In this document: positions 22,901-34,744 of the stretch, piece after piece
Numbering within the stretch: the stretch's first letter is position 1
Layout of the letters: each line of letters opens with the position of its first letter
Assembly: GCF_025370935.1 (NCBI RefSeq)
Contig: NC_133493.1
Span: forward strand, 10,859,762 to 10,923,761
Source: Choristoneura fumiferana
Lineage: Eukaryota > Arthropoda > Insecta > Lepidoptera > Tortricidae
DNA length: 64,000 nucleotides
Reading direction: 5' to 3'
Notes under the pieces: model-generated
The model's input: the letters and a program-made list of their open reading frames with translations, nothing else
The model's database searches: none
What the model was told of the DNA's origin: nothing
Position numbers and translations under genes: made by a program

Positions 22901-25900
22901 TAATTTAGTGGCCATAATTGGCTCGCATATAGGTAATTGTTATAAGTTATAATGTCATGTTTTTTTATGTATTGTTTATCATAAATCACCTCGGTCTTTT
23001 TGACACTAACTTTCGATACTAAACGCGAGGAGCGTAAGTCTCGGCCACCTGCTGCCATTTATTATAATTACGTGGACGGTGTGCTTACGTGCCGACAGTG
23101 CGGACGTACGTTCACAGCTAAGATAGGCTATAAGCCATCTTAGAGCGCATGAGCGCCAAACAAATAACTAGGAGTCGAGGTGGTCGCCATGGACGAAATC
23201 GGTCGGATCGTCATCATCATCATCATCATCATAAATCTTTTTTCTCCTAATCTATTAATTCTGAGAAGAGGATTAATACATCAAAAAAGTCACGGAATTC
23301 CCATTGTCGTTCAAAACTGTCAAGGGATAGAAAATATCGCTAGGCACTTTCGATGAGTGCAGTGTTTTCCGAACATTATTCTGCCATGGCCGGTAATATT
23401 CACACTGCCCCTTCTTGACCCACTTAATACTTTTACGAATATTTACGATGCGTCGATAGATAGTAAGTATTTTATTTTAATGCCCCTTTACCGGGTCGCG
23501 ACCCGGCAAATGGGAAACGCTGGTGTAGTGTTTTGTATAGGCCGAGATGTTGATATGATGATGACATACTGTCTCATATATAACTTTTAAATTTCTAGAG
23601 AGTTCGGGTCTGCCATTGAAAAGGCGTTATACAGGGTGATGACAGTGCCAGAGTTGATTGACAGGATACTGAAAAAGCGAGCTATTTCTTTCATGAACAG
23701 TCAAGACCAGTATAAACTGTTGACTGGTGAAGAAGAGTAAGTTAATTAACTTGTTTAAATTAAGTTAAAGTTAAGAACCGGCCGAGTGCTCGTCGGAATC
23801 GCGGACCACGGTTCCGTACGAATTTGTAGGTATCTATGAATATCCAGTGTTAGCAGAGACTCTAAGGGTTCCATTTTCACCGCGCGGTTTCAACGCGCCG
23901 TCTCTTTCTCAAGTTAGGCCTTGAAGAGGCACAACGCACTAAAACCGTGTGGTTTAGCAGCATAGTGTGTATGTAGCCAAAACAACATTATTCTTATTTT
24001 TAGCACATGGTTTAACCTTTTCGCCGCCACATCAAATACAAAGGACATCACCCATACGCCAAGCTTCTATATTGCAGTGTCTAAAATTGAACCTTACGCA
24101 ATGAGGGCTATCGCGAATGAATTCGCCACTAGAGGCGCTAGTGTAGCGTGAGGTCTCCGAAATGTCAAATCTCATAGTTTTTGGGTGAGCTACGCGGGTT
24201 TATTTATAATTAGAATAATTTTGTGAATATTTTGTAATATCTGAAATTAATTATGGCAAATATGCGTCCCGGGGCAATGAATGTCTGTGTTTTGAGACAG
24301 ATTTGTCTTTCGGAAACCTTTGTCCCCCCTTATTTCCGAACAAAACGGGGACTATGTAACACTGTGGCATGCTCGATATTTTTATGGTACGGTTTTAAGG
24401 TGTATTAAATATGATTATAATCTAAACATTGTTTTCACGCCCGTAATAAGAGACTTTGAAAGCCATACTTAAAAACCTCACGCAACAGTGCGCCATCTAG
24501 TGAGACAAAAAACGATAGCCCTCATTGAACGAAGGTTGTTTCTGCATTGAAGTAATGGACGTATATAGGTAGTTGGATTGGAAACTGCGGTGCGTATATA
24601 TATATGAGTCGTTGGCGTCGAAAAGGTTAACCCTTAAGTTGACAAAATAGAAAAAGTTCATGATTAAAACCTCGTCCAAACCTTATAAATAGTAAAAATA
24701 TTCTTCATTAAAAAAAATATTAAAAAGATAGTCTTGAATCATGTTCATTGTGATGCACGCACACTAAAGAATTTTTGGTGCCCATCTCAATATCGCCTGA
24801 CCTTAGAATCGCTGGTCTAAGCCACAATATATTATTGCAGTGAAGGCGGTTGGGAGACAGTGGGTACACTCCAACAAAAGCCCCCACTCACCCTGGACAA
24901 TTGTCTCAGTTACGACGAGCTCAAGCTCTCATCCATGGTCTATGTCAGTGGTCATACTGAGTGCATCAATGATGGGAACAGATACAACGCTGGGCAGGTT
25001 GCTGAGGAGGATATAGAGAGTGATGCAGTTATAATAGGTATGTATGAATGAAAAAAAAATTGAATGAATGGGTGAATGAATGAAATGAGAAGATAGATTA
25101 TTAATGAAATGAATGGATGAAGTTTATTCGTAAGGGAGCGTAAAGAAAAATGTTACGACGCGTTACATGGGAGGAGGGGGGTAAAAATCTCCAAAAATTG
25201 CGTTACGTATTACTTGAACGCCCCCTAACACGCGCTTCACTTATAAATCAATTTAAAAAAGGGCTTCACTTATACACAATAAAAAAATCATAGACATTCA
25301 TTTCGCATCCGATTCTTGTATTTTTTTATTCGATAGAAATACATGTTTTTTTTTGTAGATTTTGTTTTTAGAAATTTTTCCAAATAAATTGTGACGACGC
25401 AGCCACGGGTGTTGAAAATAATAAAAAAAACATCTAAGCCATTTTGAAAAACTTGTGATGTCTAAAGCTTACAGAACAGAGCCATCCTGACCAATAATAT
25501 ACGTGTCCAATAAGTTCGAATACAGTTTCAAACTTCGAAGCCTGACAAGAGCTGGCCGAAGACCACAAAGCATGGTGTAGACTGGTGTTAGAGGCGACCA
25601 ATTAGTAAGTAATGTATGTAAATTACAGGTATAATCGGCCCAAGATTCGAACGTAAGTTTCGCATGGAATACGAAGACATACTGATAACGGAGCAGCAGA
25701 ACTGTCTGGAGAACGGTTACGGGGAAGAGGTTACGCCCACGACGTGTCTACACGTGCTCAAGACTACTTACGTAAGGAACAACCAGTCGGCGCGGCATAT
25801 GTGGAGACAGATATGGTCGGAGTTTTATCAGGTGAGATATTTTATTACCTGTATGACATATTTAATTTAATCTCTGCTAGCTACGTCGAATCTAATTCGG

Positions 25901-28900
25901 ATTGGCAGCATTTGGGAAGCTACGCAACGTCTTTTCGTCCAAAATTCTCCAGTGCCTTAAGACGAAAGTCTTTAACCCGTATGTTGCCATATGGATCTGA
26001 GACGTGGTGTTTCGCTATAGGCCTTATAAATAGGCTCAACGTTGCTCAGCGAGCTATGGAGAGAGCTATGCTCTGGGGTTCTCTATCGGGATCGGATCAG
26101 AAATGGGGAGATACGTAGAAGGACGAGGGTCACCGACATAGCCAAGCGGATTAGCTCGTTGAATTGGTAATGGGCAGACCGTATAAGCCGGCAAAACACT
26201 TGTGACTGTTCTGGTATTACAGGTGTCCATGGGCGACGGGAATCGCTTACCATCAGGCGATCCGTTTGCTCGTTTGTCCCCTATCCCATAAAAAAAAGAG
26301 CATGGAGAAAAGATGGCCGTTGGAACTGCAGAGTTCTCTAGTGGAAACCGTGGATCGGCAAGCGCAGCGTCGGACCACCAACGAGACGGATGACCTGGTT
26401 TAAGCCGCCTTCACGGTAGATGCAGGCTGCTTCCAACCGAAGCAACTGGAGGTTTATGGGGTAGCCATTATGATGATGATGAAATACCTTATTCGTCGCT
26501 AATACAACATCCAGTTTTCTCTCTTAGGGGCTGTTTCACCACCCATTGATTAATTTTATTTGACGGATAAATGTGATGTCGTCTACGTCTTCTTCTTCTT
26601 CTCTTTTAAGATATGGTTTCTCTGTCCTAATTAATAGGACAATTTCTCCAGTGTCAAGGTAAAACCCTCTTTGAGAGGGACGTTGTACGGTGATTGTTGT
26701 TTTTGCAACTTGATAGTAAAATTCCAGAAACCACGCGGAGACAACTTGCGCATTAAAAAATGCCAGACACGAGAGCAATATAGAATTTTGTGATCACTGT
26801 TCACTGTTAAGGTTAATCGCCGCATAAAACACTATCAAAATTATACTTCAACTAGCCAAAGAAACAGAAATAGCACAATTTGATATTGTCTACCAATCGA
26901 ATGCCATGTTCGAATGCTACAAATCGAATCCGTCGTCTACGTCTATTCGAACAAAAGAAACAGAGACGGCATCACATTTATCCGTCAGATAAATGTTATC
27001 AATGGATCGTGAAACAGGGGGTTATAAACTTAAATCCTTGCGCATAACGTCTGCCTTTGGACAGATACCTTGTAAATGAACTAAAAGAATTTCCTTGCTC
27101 ACCCGCGACCTTACGATAGCTAAGCTTATGCAAAATATGCGTGTTCATGCAGTTCCTCCACCTCCATACTGTAAGAACACACACAAATCACACAAACCCA
27201 TCTATCACCACCACCACACTACACTGACGCGGTTCGAACTCAACCAGAGCTCATCTTCAGAGTGACACAACCGTACACCATGCTACCAGTTGTTAGACTA
27301 ACGAACCACAACCACCGTTTTAACTTGTCACTGTAACTCCCCAAGTACCCACATACGTTTTATGAAACAAAACAAAACTACCCACAAATTATTAATAATT
27401 TTTTAACCGTCCTTCAAAACTACCTTGATTTTTATTTATTTACTGTCAAGGCATGTTTTATTAACTACCATTGCTGAAATTAGATCCAAGTCGTAGCAAG
27501 GGAGATGAAACTAAATTTACCTGCTCATTAATAATAGACCCCATACTGTTGTATCTAATTATCTCCATGCATTCTAAAACATCGAGACGAAACCCCTTGC
27601 CACAATAATGTAACACTTCAAACGAATCTGAGTCCGATAAAGAATGAAAGGGAATTCTTTTAGTTCATTGATATGGACCTCCGCAAAGTAACGCCTGATT
27701 CAATAAATCAGATACCTTGTTTTGTTTATGATGCCGCTATTCTTCCAGGTACACAGTTACACATACGAAGAGCTAACGTCCTACGTCAACATACAACAGA
27801 AACCCGAGGACAACCGTTACGTCGACCGCTATGTCAAGTCCAACGTCGACGAGATATTCGATAACGAGGTGTATTACAAGAGGATCAGTGTCACTGCCGA
27901 GTGCGTGCTGCTAGAGGGAGAGGAGAGAGGCCGGCAGAGCGGGAGAGATGTGTTCATAAACGTTATAGGCGCTGGTGAGTACCTTATAGAACAAGAGCCT
28001 GCGATAGCCAGACCTTCGTTGTTTTATAAAAGTTGTTTTTTTCGTTACTAAGTCGTGAATCCCAACAATATTATAAATGCGAAAGTTTGTAAGTCTGTTT
28101 GTTTGTTTATTACTTGATCACAGAGACACAGATACAGATAGAGTGGGCATAAATTCGGGTGATTTCTCCGTAGGTATGTACTTCACTTCAATAATTAATG
28201 AAGGATGGCCAGGTATCTAGTGGTTATTAGTTGTAACAATAATCATTAATTGTAATTAATCGAACATTGGAGTCATTGCGTGGGACTTCATCTATTGAAT
28301 ACAATTCCTTCTGTTTATCAATTATTTTTATCTCCAGAGGCCGTATGGCCTAATCAAATCAAAAATTGTCATTTGATTGCGATCGTGAGCGTCAGAAACG
28401 TTAGGCAATACGGCTTCTGATGGCCGATTGGAGATCATCCTTTAGATAAAAATTGAGTTTTATACTATAATGAATTCGAGATGCAATTTTATACACCTTT
28501 ACTCCCTAATTTCATTCATAGTTGTGGATCATTGTTACTTTTGTAACGAACATATTATTATATAATAAAAAGCTTTTAGCTTTTATAAAATAACGAAGAT
28601 CTGGCTGTCGCGGGCTCTTGGCTTGTCTTTAACTTTGTCTGCGTATGTCTCATCAATCATCATCATATCAGCCAACGACTAATGCATAAATAAATAAATA
28701 TCATGGGACACTTGACACCAATTGACCTAGTCCCAAACTAAGCAAAGCTTGTACAGTCGAGTTCATAAACTTGTGAGCAAAAATGTGATTAAAAATATCT
28801 GAACTCGCTTCTATGCCGGTAAGGTTAGCCGCTGCAATTTAGGTACAGTGAAATACATAACATAAAGCTAAAACTCACAGACGCTTTAACATTTTTATTA

Positions 28901-31498
28901 TGTATTTTCATAACCACTGATTATTACAAAAAAGTTCTGCTTAAAAATTTGCATTAATTACAAAGATACACCAGATCACGCCTGCCCCCAATTTTATCGT
29001 GTACAGTCTTTAATTTGGGTCTAGGTCTATGTCAGTTGGTGTTAAATTCTTGAAATCCCAAAAAATATACCATATTGAAATGATAGTCAATTTTCTTTAT
29101 TTTCTCAGGCCTTGGCGTTTGGAAGATATCAGCGCACCAAGCGGATGTGTATGTGCTGACGTTCCTGGAGCGGGTACGGTCCTTCCTCAAGATGGGCGTG
29201 CTGAATCATGTCACCGACGTCAATTTCGCGTACATAAAGCCCAGCGCCAGTATTTTAGGTAATCACTAGCAACACTGGCGTAGCAAGGGTATCAATCCGC
29301 CCGGGGCGTCACTACATTGGAAAAAAAACTCTTATCTAAAATTAATATACTGTTTTAAAATTTCGTGATTTTCACTCATAGCCAAAATAACACCAACGAG
29401 TAATATTTACACTTCAGTCTACTCTTGACCACTGCCACAGTAATGTGGTTGAAACGTCGAGGTAAATATTACTCGTGCATTTTAGCGTGATAACTCCCGT
29501 TGGTGGTATTTTGACTATAAAATCAATATGTCAACAAAATTGAACCTTGAAATAATGTTTTATAAGGTCACTCAGAAAAAATATCTTTTTTATTCACCTC
29601 GATTTGTTGTTGAACAGTCTGACTGAAACATCTATAGGAACTGTATTTTTTACAGGTTTGTTTACTAATATAACGGATGAAACTGAAGGCGTAGATAGCA
29701 CTGAAAAAAGGATATTCTTTGAAAGCAAGAGGCATCCAAAAGGTTAGTGTCCGTCCTTATTCATAGAATTGGAATGGACGAATCGTATATAGGACGAATC
29801 GTAATATCACACCTACGAGTATAACACAGCACTGACGTAAATGCAAATTTTCAACTTTTCGAGATGCCGTATTAGAAGTGCAATATATTTTTAACTATTT
29901 TTGACTTCAATATAAAATTCTTGTAACTCGACATTTTTCTTATTTTTGTGAATTATAAATTTCAGGTGGCATAAACGTACAGCTAGAGAACCGAGAACCC
30001 TCTGCGAAACTCACGGGCGAACACGCGGGGAAGCTGTTAGTGATAACCTACCCTTGGGACGGGAACGCGTTCCCTGGGAACGAATTCTGGTAAGACTCGA
30101 GGTTTTTGCTCCTTTTCCGCCAATGGCGAATATTATAAAAGGGTCCAATATTAAAAATGAGTCAATCAACTATACATAGTACAGTTTAATGTTGTCACAT
30201 TACCAGACAAGGATCCACGGGGCAAAGTTTTGTGACAGGTAGTGCGTTCCTATATCGATAATCTCAATTACAATATACTAGTGATCACTCGCAAGTTTTT
30301 TTTTGTAAAAATATGTTTTTATTAAAGGTGTAAAAATTTAACAAAATAATAACGTAATTCTCTTCGTTTTTTATAACGTGATACTCATCATAATTGTTTT
30401 CTTAATTACTGTCCCATCTACTGTTGCTCAAATAAACGTCTCTGTCTTGACTATGAAATCCATTCGATGTGGATAACTCACGTCTAAATAAATCGATTTA
30501 ATCGTCTTTTTCGAACTAATACTCGTCATCAGATCAGAACAATACTTAAAAAAATACACACAATGCTGGGGGCGATTACTAGTATATGGGACAAGCACCG
30601 CTCTTGAGATTATTGTATGCCCTCACTACCTGTCAAAAATTTTTTCCCGTGGTTCCTATGTCTGCACATTACCTATACCGTGCTTATTAGAAGACCAATT
30701 ATAAGCATGTCGATATAAACGGGTTTTAAACTATCACAAAAATGCATGTTTGGCAAATTTTAAATATGTAAACTTACGGGTTTAAAGAGTGACAAGGAGA
30801 CCGTAACCATAGCAAATGACAAGAAAAAGTCGATCGTCCCAAATATAAGTACGTAAAAAAAAATACACCCATGTTTTATATACTATTACTAAATACATTA
30901 GTAGCATATTATTTACAGGATCTTTTTAAGAAACGCATTACCTGTTGTCTAGAAATTTGCCCGTGGATTCCTATGTCTGCACATTACCTATACTAACATG
31001 CTTATTAGATGACCAATTATAGAAAGGGTTTAAAACTATCACAAAAATGCATGTTTGGCAATTTTAATCCTGTAAACTTACGGTTTAAAGAGTGACTCAG
31101 GAGACCATAGCAACAAGTGACAAGAAAAAGTCGATCGTCCCAAATATAAGTTACCGTTAAAAAAATAGCAGCCCATGTTTTTATATACTATCTCCTAAAT
31201 ACATTAGTAGCATATATTACAGGAGACTTTTTAAGAAACTCATTGGCTGTTGTCTCTTGGACAACGGGACAGAATAACAAAAAAACAAAAAATGCAGTTT
31301 TTTTGTAATAACCATTTCTCCGTTTTCAGGCTGGGCTCTCTAACGGGTTCCGGCGACCCTGCAGCCGCGTGCTCCACGCAAATCACGGAACTCCACAACC
31401 CTTACATCAACCCTAGGGTCGACGGGAACAACGCGCGCGTTGCCGGCCGCGCCGGGGTCGCCACGCTGGCTGACTATTGCGAGAGACTCTCCACGTAG
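19923..31498 (+). CDS. Uncharacterised protein, probable MavL/DUF4804-type macrodomain
   Basis: Twelve exons join in frame to 558 residues: 19923-19976, 20072-20121, 21234-21392, 22319-22438, 23599-23736, 24841-25037, 25629-25831, 27749-27974, 29109-29258, 29656-29742, 29966-30089, 31330-31498. The first 18 residues (MIWLKILPLTVAFVRQMS) could be a targeting peptide. The N-terminal half is acidic and helical. The C-terminal half has DVFINVIGAGLGVWKIS (374-390), which resembles a macrodomain strand plus glycine-rich ribose/phosphate loop, then YPWDGNAFPGNEFW (490-503), SGDPAAACS (510-518) and HNPYINP (525-531). I associate this pattern with the MavL (formerly DUF4804) family, whose Legionella member is an ADP-ribose-binding macrodomain. 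That link is from memory. Enzyme activity is a hypothesis. Confidence 0.85.
20489..20769 (-). mobile_element. Retroelement tail/SINE (family A)
   Basis: Minus-strand copy of 13864-14139 with a long poly(A), read as poly(T) from about 20489. It lies in intron 2 of the macrodomain-like gene. Confidence 0.75.
21460..21710 (-). mobile_element. tRNA-headed SINE (family D) in palindromic form
   Basis: The minus-strand tRNA-like head (GGTTCGATTCCCAGTGATGG at about 21572-21591) and its tail TTTCAGTTTGTATTTTC (21523-21540) are followed by a second tail in the opposite orientation (21640-21690), giving a long palindrome. Compare the simple copy at 53203-53389. Confidence 0.6.
21886..21986. repeat. Near-perfect 42-bp-arm hairpin
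   Basis: ACCACAAAAGTTACAAGCGC and onward is complementary over about 42 bases to the right arm ending CTTGTAACTTTTGTGGT. The loop is about 17 bases. A CAGTCAAGG MITE follows directly at 21988. Confidence 0.75.
21988..22132. mobile_element. MITE, CAGTCAAGGAAAC family
   Basis: Starts CAGTCAAGGAAATTAATTC and ends with the degenerate complement GAATTAAACTCCTTCACC. It contains GACCACCATGGAACC and GGTTCCATGGTGGCC as internal arms. Confidence 0.65.
23028..23235 (+). mobile_element. LINE 3-prime end with zinc-finger-like C-terminus
   Basis: The plus strand reads YVDGVLTCRQCGRTFTAKIG, the start of a degenerate C2H2-like finger (a stop falls before the histidines) that ends the ORF of some lepidopteran LINEs. 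It is followed by GAGGTGGTCGCCATGGACGA and an (ATC)n tail at 23211-23232. It lies in intron 4 of the macrodomain-like gene. Confidence 0.6.
24102..24524 (+). mobile_element. TSD-less TIR element (TGAGGGCTATCG family), copy 2
   Basis: 423 bp, nearly identical to 15949-16370 and in the same orientation. The flanks are CGCAA and TTGAAC, so the insertion is again between AA and TT. Confidence 0.75.
25930..26490 (+). mobile_element. LINE reverse transcriptase C-terminal fragment, interrupted
   Basis: The plus frame reads LPYGSETWCFAIG, NVAQRAMERAMLWGSLSG and RRTRVTDIAKRISSLNW, the region after the reverse transcriptase of an RTE/jockey-like ORF2. It is broken by a retroelement tail with poly(A) at about 26197-26297 (CTTACCATCAGGCGATCCG...CCCATAAAAAAAA). 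The frame then resumes as DGRWNCRVLQWKPW. A GATGATGATGA end lies near 26470-26482. Intron 7 of the macrodomain-like gene. Confidence 0.75.
26527..27021. mobile_element. MITE with about 55-bp inverted repeats
   Basis: Left arm GGGGCTGTTTCACCACCCAT through GACGGATAAATGTGATGTCG. The right arm is its diverged complement, ending CGTGAAACAGGGGG. Flanking TTA on both sides may be the target duplication. The internal minus-strand frames have no recognisable domain. Confidence 0.65.
27050..27715. mobile_element. Penelope-like element remnant, second inverted arrangement
   Basis: A minus-strand hammerhead-like segment (about 27225-27280, CGCGGTTCGAACTCAACC / GAGCTCATCTTCAGAG) and minus flank (27070-27200) face a plus-strand tail at 27658-27712 (TTCATTGATATGGACCTCCG, GTAACGCCTGATTCAATAAA). 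Same layout as 2270-2860. The tail ends about 37 bp before exon 8 of the macrodomain-like gene. Confidence 0.55.
28068..28120 (+). mobile_element. Helitron 5-prime end fragment
   Basis: AATATTATAAATGCGAAAGT followed by TTGTAAGTCTGTTTG matches the start of the element at 693-929. A similar fragment lies at 31985-32035. Confidence 0.5.
28338..28420. mobile_element. Hairpin fragment shared with 10876-10994
   Basis: GAGGCCGTATGGCCTAA and GTCATTTGATTGCGATCGTG match the second hairpin nested in the 10470-11840 composite. Confidence 0.55.
28686..28756 (-). mobile_element. SINE family B tail fragment
   Basis: ATCATGGGACACTTGACACC and TTGACCTAGTCCCAAACTAA are the minus-strand 3-prime part of family B. 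Confidence 0.6.
29358..29515 (+). ncRNA. Hammerhead-like motif with long stem I
   Basis: Sister of 12757-12895. CGAGTAATATTTAC (29397-29410) pairs with GTAAATATTACTCG (29462-29475), giving a 14-bp distal stem I. CTC/GAG flank the core TTGACCA, a stem GCCAC/GTGGT, then GAAAC-GTC. An outer arm, AAAATAACACCAACG, pairs near 29500. The core is mutated relative to CUGANGA, so this looks like an inactive relic. Intron 9 of the macrodomain-like gene. Confidence 0.4.
30642..31256. repeat. Tandem duplication, about 310-bp unit, in an intron
   Basis: Units at about 30642-30950 and 30954-31256 share CCTATGTCTGCACATTACCT, CACAAAAATGCATGTTTGGC and AAGAAAAAGTCGATCGTCCC in order, with scattered indels. Both lie in intron 11 of the macrodomain-like gene, before the last exon. 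Confidence 0.8.
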
Positions 31499-31519
31499 AC
31501 CTTAGAGATAGGTCTGTAG

Positions 31520-31735
31520 GGTCATGGTAGCCTAGTCCACTGCTGAGGATCGTGAGGTCATCTCGGGGCTCGCATCTCTGAGTTTTTCTAGATTTATGTG
31601 CGAAATTACATTCGTTTACCACGAGCTTTACGGTGAAGAAAAACATAGTCAGGAAACTTGCATTAGCCTGCGGAGTAATTCAATGGTGTGTGTGTAAAGT
31701 TCCCAGTCCGCACTGAGCCCGCGTCGGACCTCTCA
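31520..31735 (+). mobile_element. SINE family C, diverged
   Basis: Contains CTGAGTTTTTCTAGATTTATG, TTTACCACGAGCTTTACGGT and AAGTTCCCAGTCCGCACTGA. It begins about 20 bp after the stop of the macrodomain-like gene, so it may be part of its 3-prime UTR. Confidence 0.6.
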
Positions 31736-32826
31736 TTCAGTCTAAGTAGCAAGTGGTCTAAAATGTTCCCCGAATGTCTAGTAGGTTTTCGTCCATCGTT
31801 AATTCTTTGAACCAAACTCGACGGAGCTCCGCTTAGCGGAGCTCCTATTCCGCGTGGCTGAGGTGCTTCGCTTAACGCAACTCTAACCTAACCTATGCTT
31901 TTTAAGTTTCCGACACGAGCTGATATGCCGGGTACTGAAGCTGATTGAGAGAGTATTTCCCAAATAAATACGTACTTCCCACTAATCCCACTTATAAATA
32001 CGAAAGATTGTAAGTTTGTTAGTTTGTTTGTATGTTACGTCTAAACTAAAGGGTCTTTTTGGTGTCAGCTTCGGGCCGTGGATACATGTTTTTCTTACAT
32101 TACACTGTTACAAGACGCTTAGAAGTTTTCAATATGTGGTAAAAAAATTAACGTTATATTTTTTGCATTTATTTTATAACTATTAAATAATCGGCCACCA
32201 ATTTCTATACTATACTGTATTGCTAAAGTATATGAAAGAGAGTATGATGTTATAGGTCGATTCACAATAGGTGGCACGAATGTATTGAATGAGTGAATGA
32301 AAGTAACTGTGAGTATTTGAATACACTTCACACAAATATGAAAATGTCATGCTTGATGCATCTATCTATCATTTTCCTACAAAAATGTTTAAGTGACATT
32401 ACTTTCGTTCGATCCATTCGGCCCAGCTTTTGAGAATCGACCTGTACTTGAAAATGAAATACGAAGCAAAAACTATTGACCAATGATATCGTTTCATTTG
32501 CCCGTCCTCTCACAACACAGCCATCTCATTGGTCGATTCAGATGGGCTTTAACTAGTTGAGTGAATGAGTGTTTTCAAACTTCTTTTTTGCAGTCACTTG
32601 GGGAAAATCTACATTGAAATTGTTTTCTATCTCGAAACACCTGAACTAACTTGTCTTAAAATGCTTGCCTATGAACAATATGTTAATAATACAATAATAT
32701 GTATACTATTTAGAGAAATGTATAAACGATGAACAAATTTGCAGCACTATGAATTGTGGATGACTTACTGCTCTTAAACTATGGAATTGCCAGTGCAGGA
32801 GCCTGACTCGCACTTGGCCCTTTTTA

Positions 32827-32981
32827 AAGCCGAGTTCCCACCAATAATGTGCGAGAATGTGTTAATAGAAACGCTTCATTTGCCTCGCCCCGCTCCGCTT
32901 CCACCAGAGATGTGCAGTGCGAGGCGAGGTAAATGAAACATTTCTACATCCTCGTACGTTATTGGTGGAAACACAGCTTAA
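32827..32981. mobile_element. Hairpin MITE (TTCCCACCAATAATG family)
   Basis: Arms from AAGCCGAGTTCCCACCAATA and GAAACGCTTCATTTGCCTCG to their diverged complements ending GGTGGAAACACAGCTTA. A partial relative is at 53885-53990. Confidence 0.65.
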
Positions 32982-33589
32982 GAAAGGATGACATTCACAA
33001 TCAATGGTGCTGCCATCTGTAGCTTTAACTGACAACTAGTATATTATCTTTTCGGGGTGCAATTAATGTTCGCCCTGTAATCGTCAACCCAGAACGTAAG
33101 ACAATGCACGGCCTGCTAATTCGTGCCATAAACATTTTCACTGTCCCGCGCTTTCGCCACTGTCATGAGCCGATACTTGCGTGCATTACAGGTAGAGAAT
33201 CATCAATTTCTGACGTCACGTAGACGTGGCAGAGCTAGTTTGACAGTGCATTACGTCATGTAATGCACCGACAGTTAGTGTTAATTGTTATTGTTACTAA
33301 TTGTTGTCAGGTTAATTTGTTTCCGTTTGAAAAATGCATTACATGTTAAATGTAATGCATTTACATTTACATGACGAAGAAAATTACGAGCGATTCACAA
33401 GAAAATCCCGTGAATCCCGTGAATCTAAGTGTTTATATTATAAGTATTTTTACTGCTTTATGGTGTGCAATAAAGAATATTTGTATTTGTATTTGTAAAT
33501 CGTCGTAATAATTAAATGTCAGTTATATTATAAAAAAACATAATAAAGTGGGTAACAATGTCGAATTAAAAATGGAAGTAGTAATTAAA

Positions 33590-33862
33590 TATATAAATAA
33601 ATAATAAATATCACGGGACAATTCACACCAATTGACCTAGTCCCAAAGTAAGCTTAGCAAAGCTTGTGTTATGGGTACTAAGCAACGGATAAATATAATT
33701 ATATAGATATAGATACATACTTACATACATATTAAATACCCAAGACCCGAGAACAAATATTCGTATTTTTCATACAAATATCTGCCCCGACACGGGAATC
33801 GAACCCGGGACCTAAAGCTTCGTAGTCAGGTTCTCTAACCACTAGGTCATCTGGTCGTCTGG
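33590..33862 (-). mobile_element. tRNA-derived SINE (family B)
   Basis: The minus strand has a tRNA-like head (GGTTAGAGAACCTGACTACG, GGTTCGATTCCCGTG) and a tail with TTGGGACTAGGTCAATTGG, ending in A/T-rich repeats. Confidence 0.7.
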
Positions 33863-34121
33863 TCTGGTGGTGGTGTATGGTGAAAATAATTAAATGTCAA
33901 TGTAATAAATAACTATAGCGAGCGCCTTGCTATTTGTGCCATTTTTTCTGTGCATTTTATGTGTCTAATACATAATATTTATGCGCTTATTATAAATATA
34001 TTCGTATCAATGATACCCCTAAGTAATAAATAATTATGACGTTTTAAAATTATTTTTTGTGTCATTTTAATTCTAATATTTTCACTGTAATTTAAGATTG
34101 TTTTTTGGAATTATTTTTGTA

Positions 34122-34300
34122 TTTTTACGTTCAGTTTCCAAATTTTACTTTTACGTCATCCCGTAAGTCCGAAATATGAAAGTAGAAACTGAAATATAGA
34201 TGCACGAAAAAAAAAAAAATAAAACCATCACTGAATAACCCAGGTCCTCGTAATATGTTACCGCGTGCTATTTCGCTACACCACTGATTGCAACGTACCG
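34122..34300 (-). mobile_element. tRNA-headed SINE (family D), degenerate
   Basis: TTTACTTTTACGTCATCCCG, AAACTGAAATATAGATGCAC and AAACCATCACTGAATAACCC match the complement of 53203-53389, with an A-rich interruption. Confidence 0.6.
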
Positions 34301-34744
34301 ACACTGTAATTTTATTTTTGTCTTACATTACATATATTATATTTCGATTACTTATTCCTATTATAAATACTATTTGTATACATTTGACTATCTTTTTGTG
34401 AGTTTCTTATAATTATCTGACGTGTGATAATGTATTTTTTCAGAAGGATACATTTCGGCTGTTTACTCATATTTTTCAACTCTTCAATTAATAATCATCG
34501 TTTATAGTTCAAGAATTATTAGATCGTGCATTGTCGTACGTTCGGAGTCGTCAAATACTCGGGCGTACATTAACCGTACTCCTTTTTAGTCCCAAGGGAT
34601 GTAAGTAGAAATGTTCTCGAATGTACAATGTAGCTTGTAAAATTAGCTTTGCTAAATAATACTGTCCTTGATAATATGATTGTTACGTTTAATTTCGTAA
34701 GAAATATATTGCGCTGTTTTGTATTATTTGTTTGTTTGTTTTTT

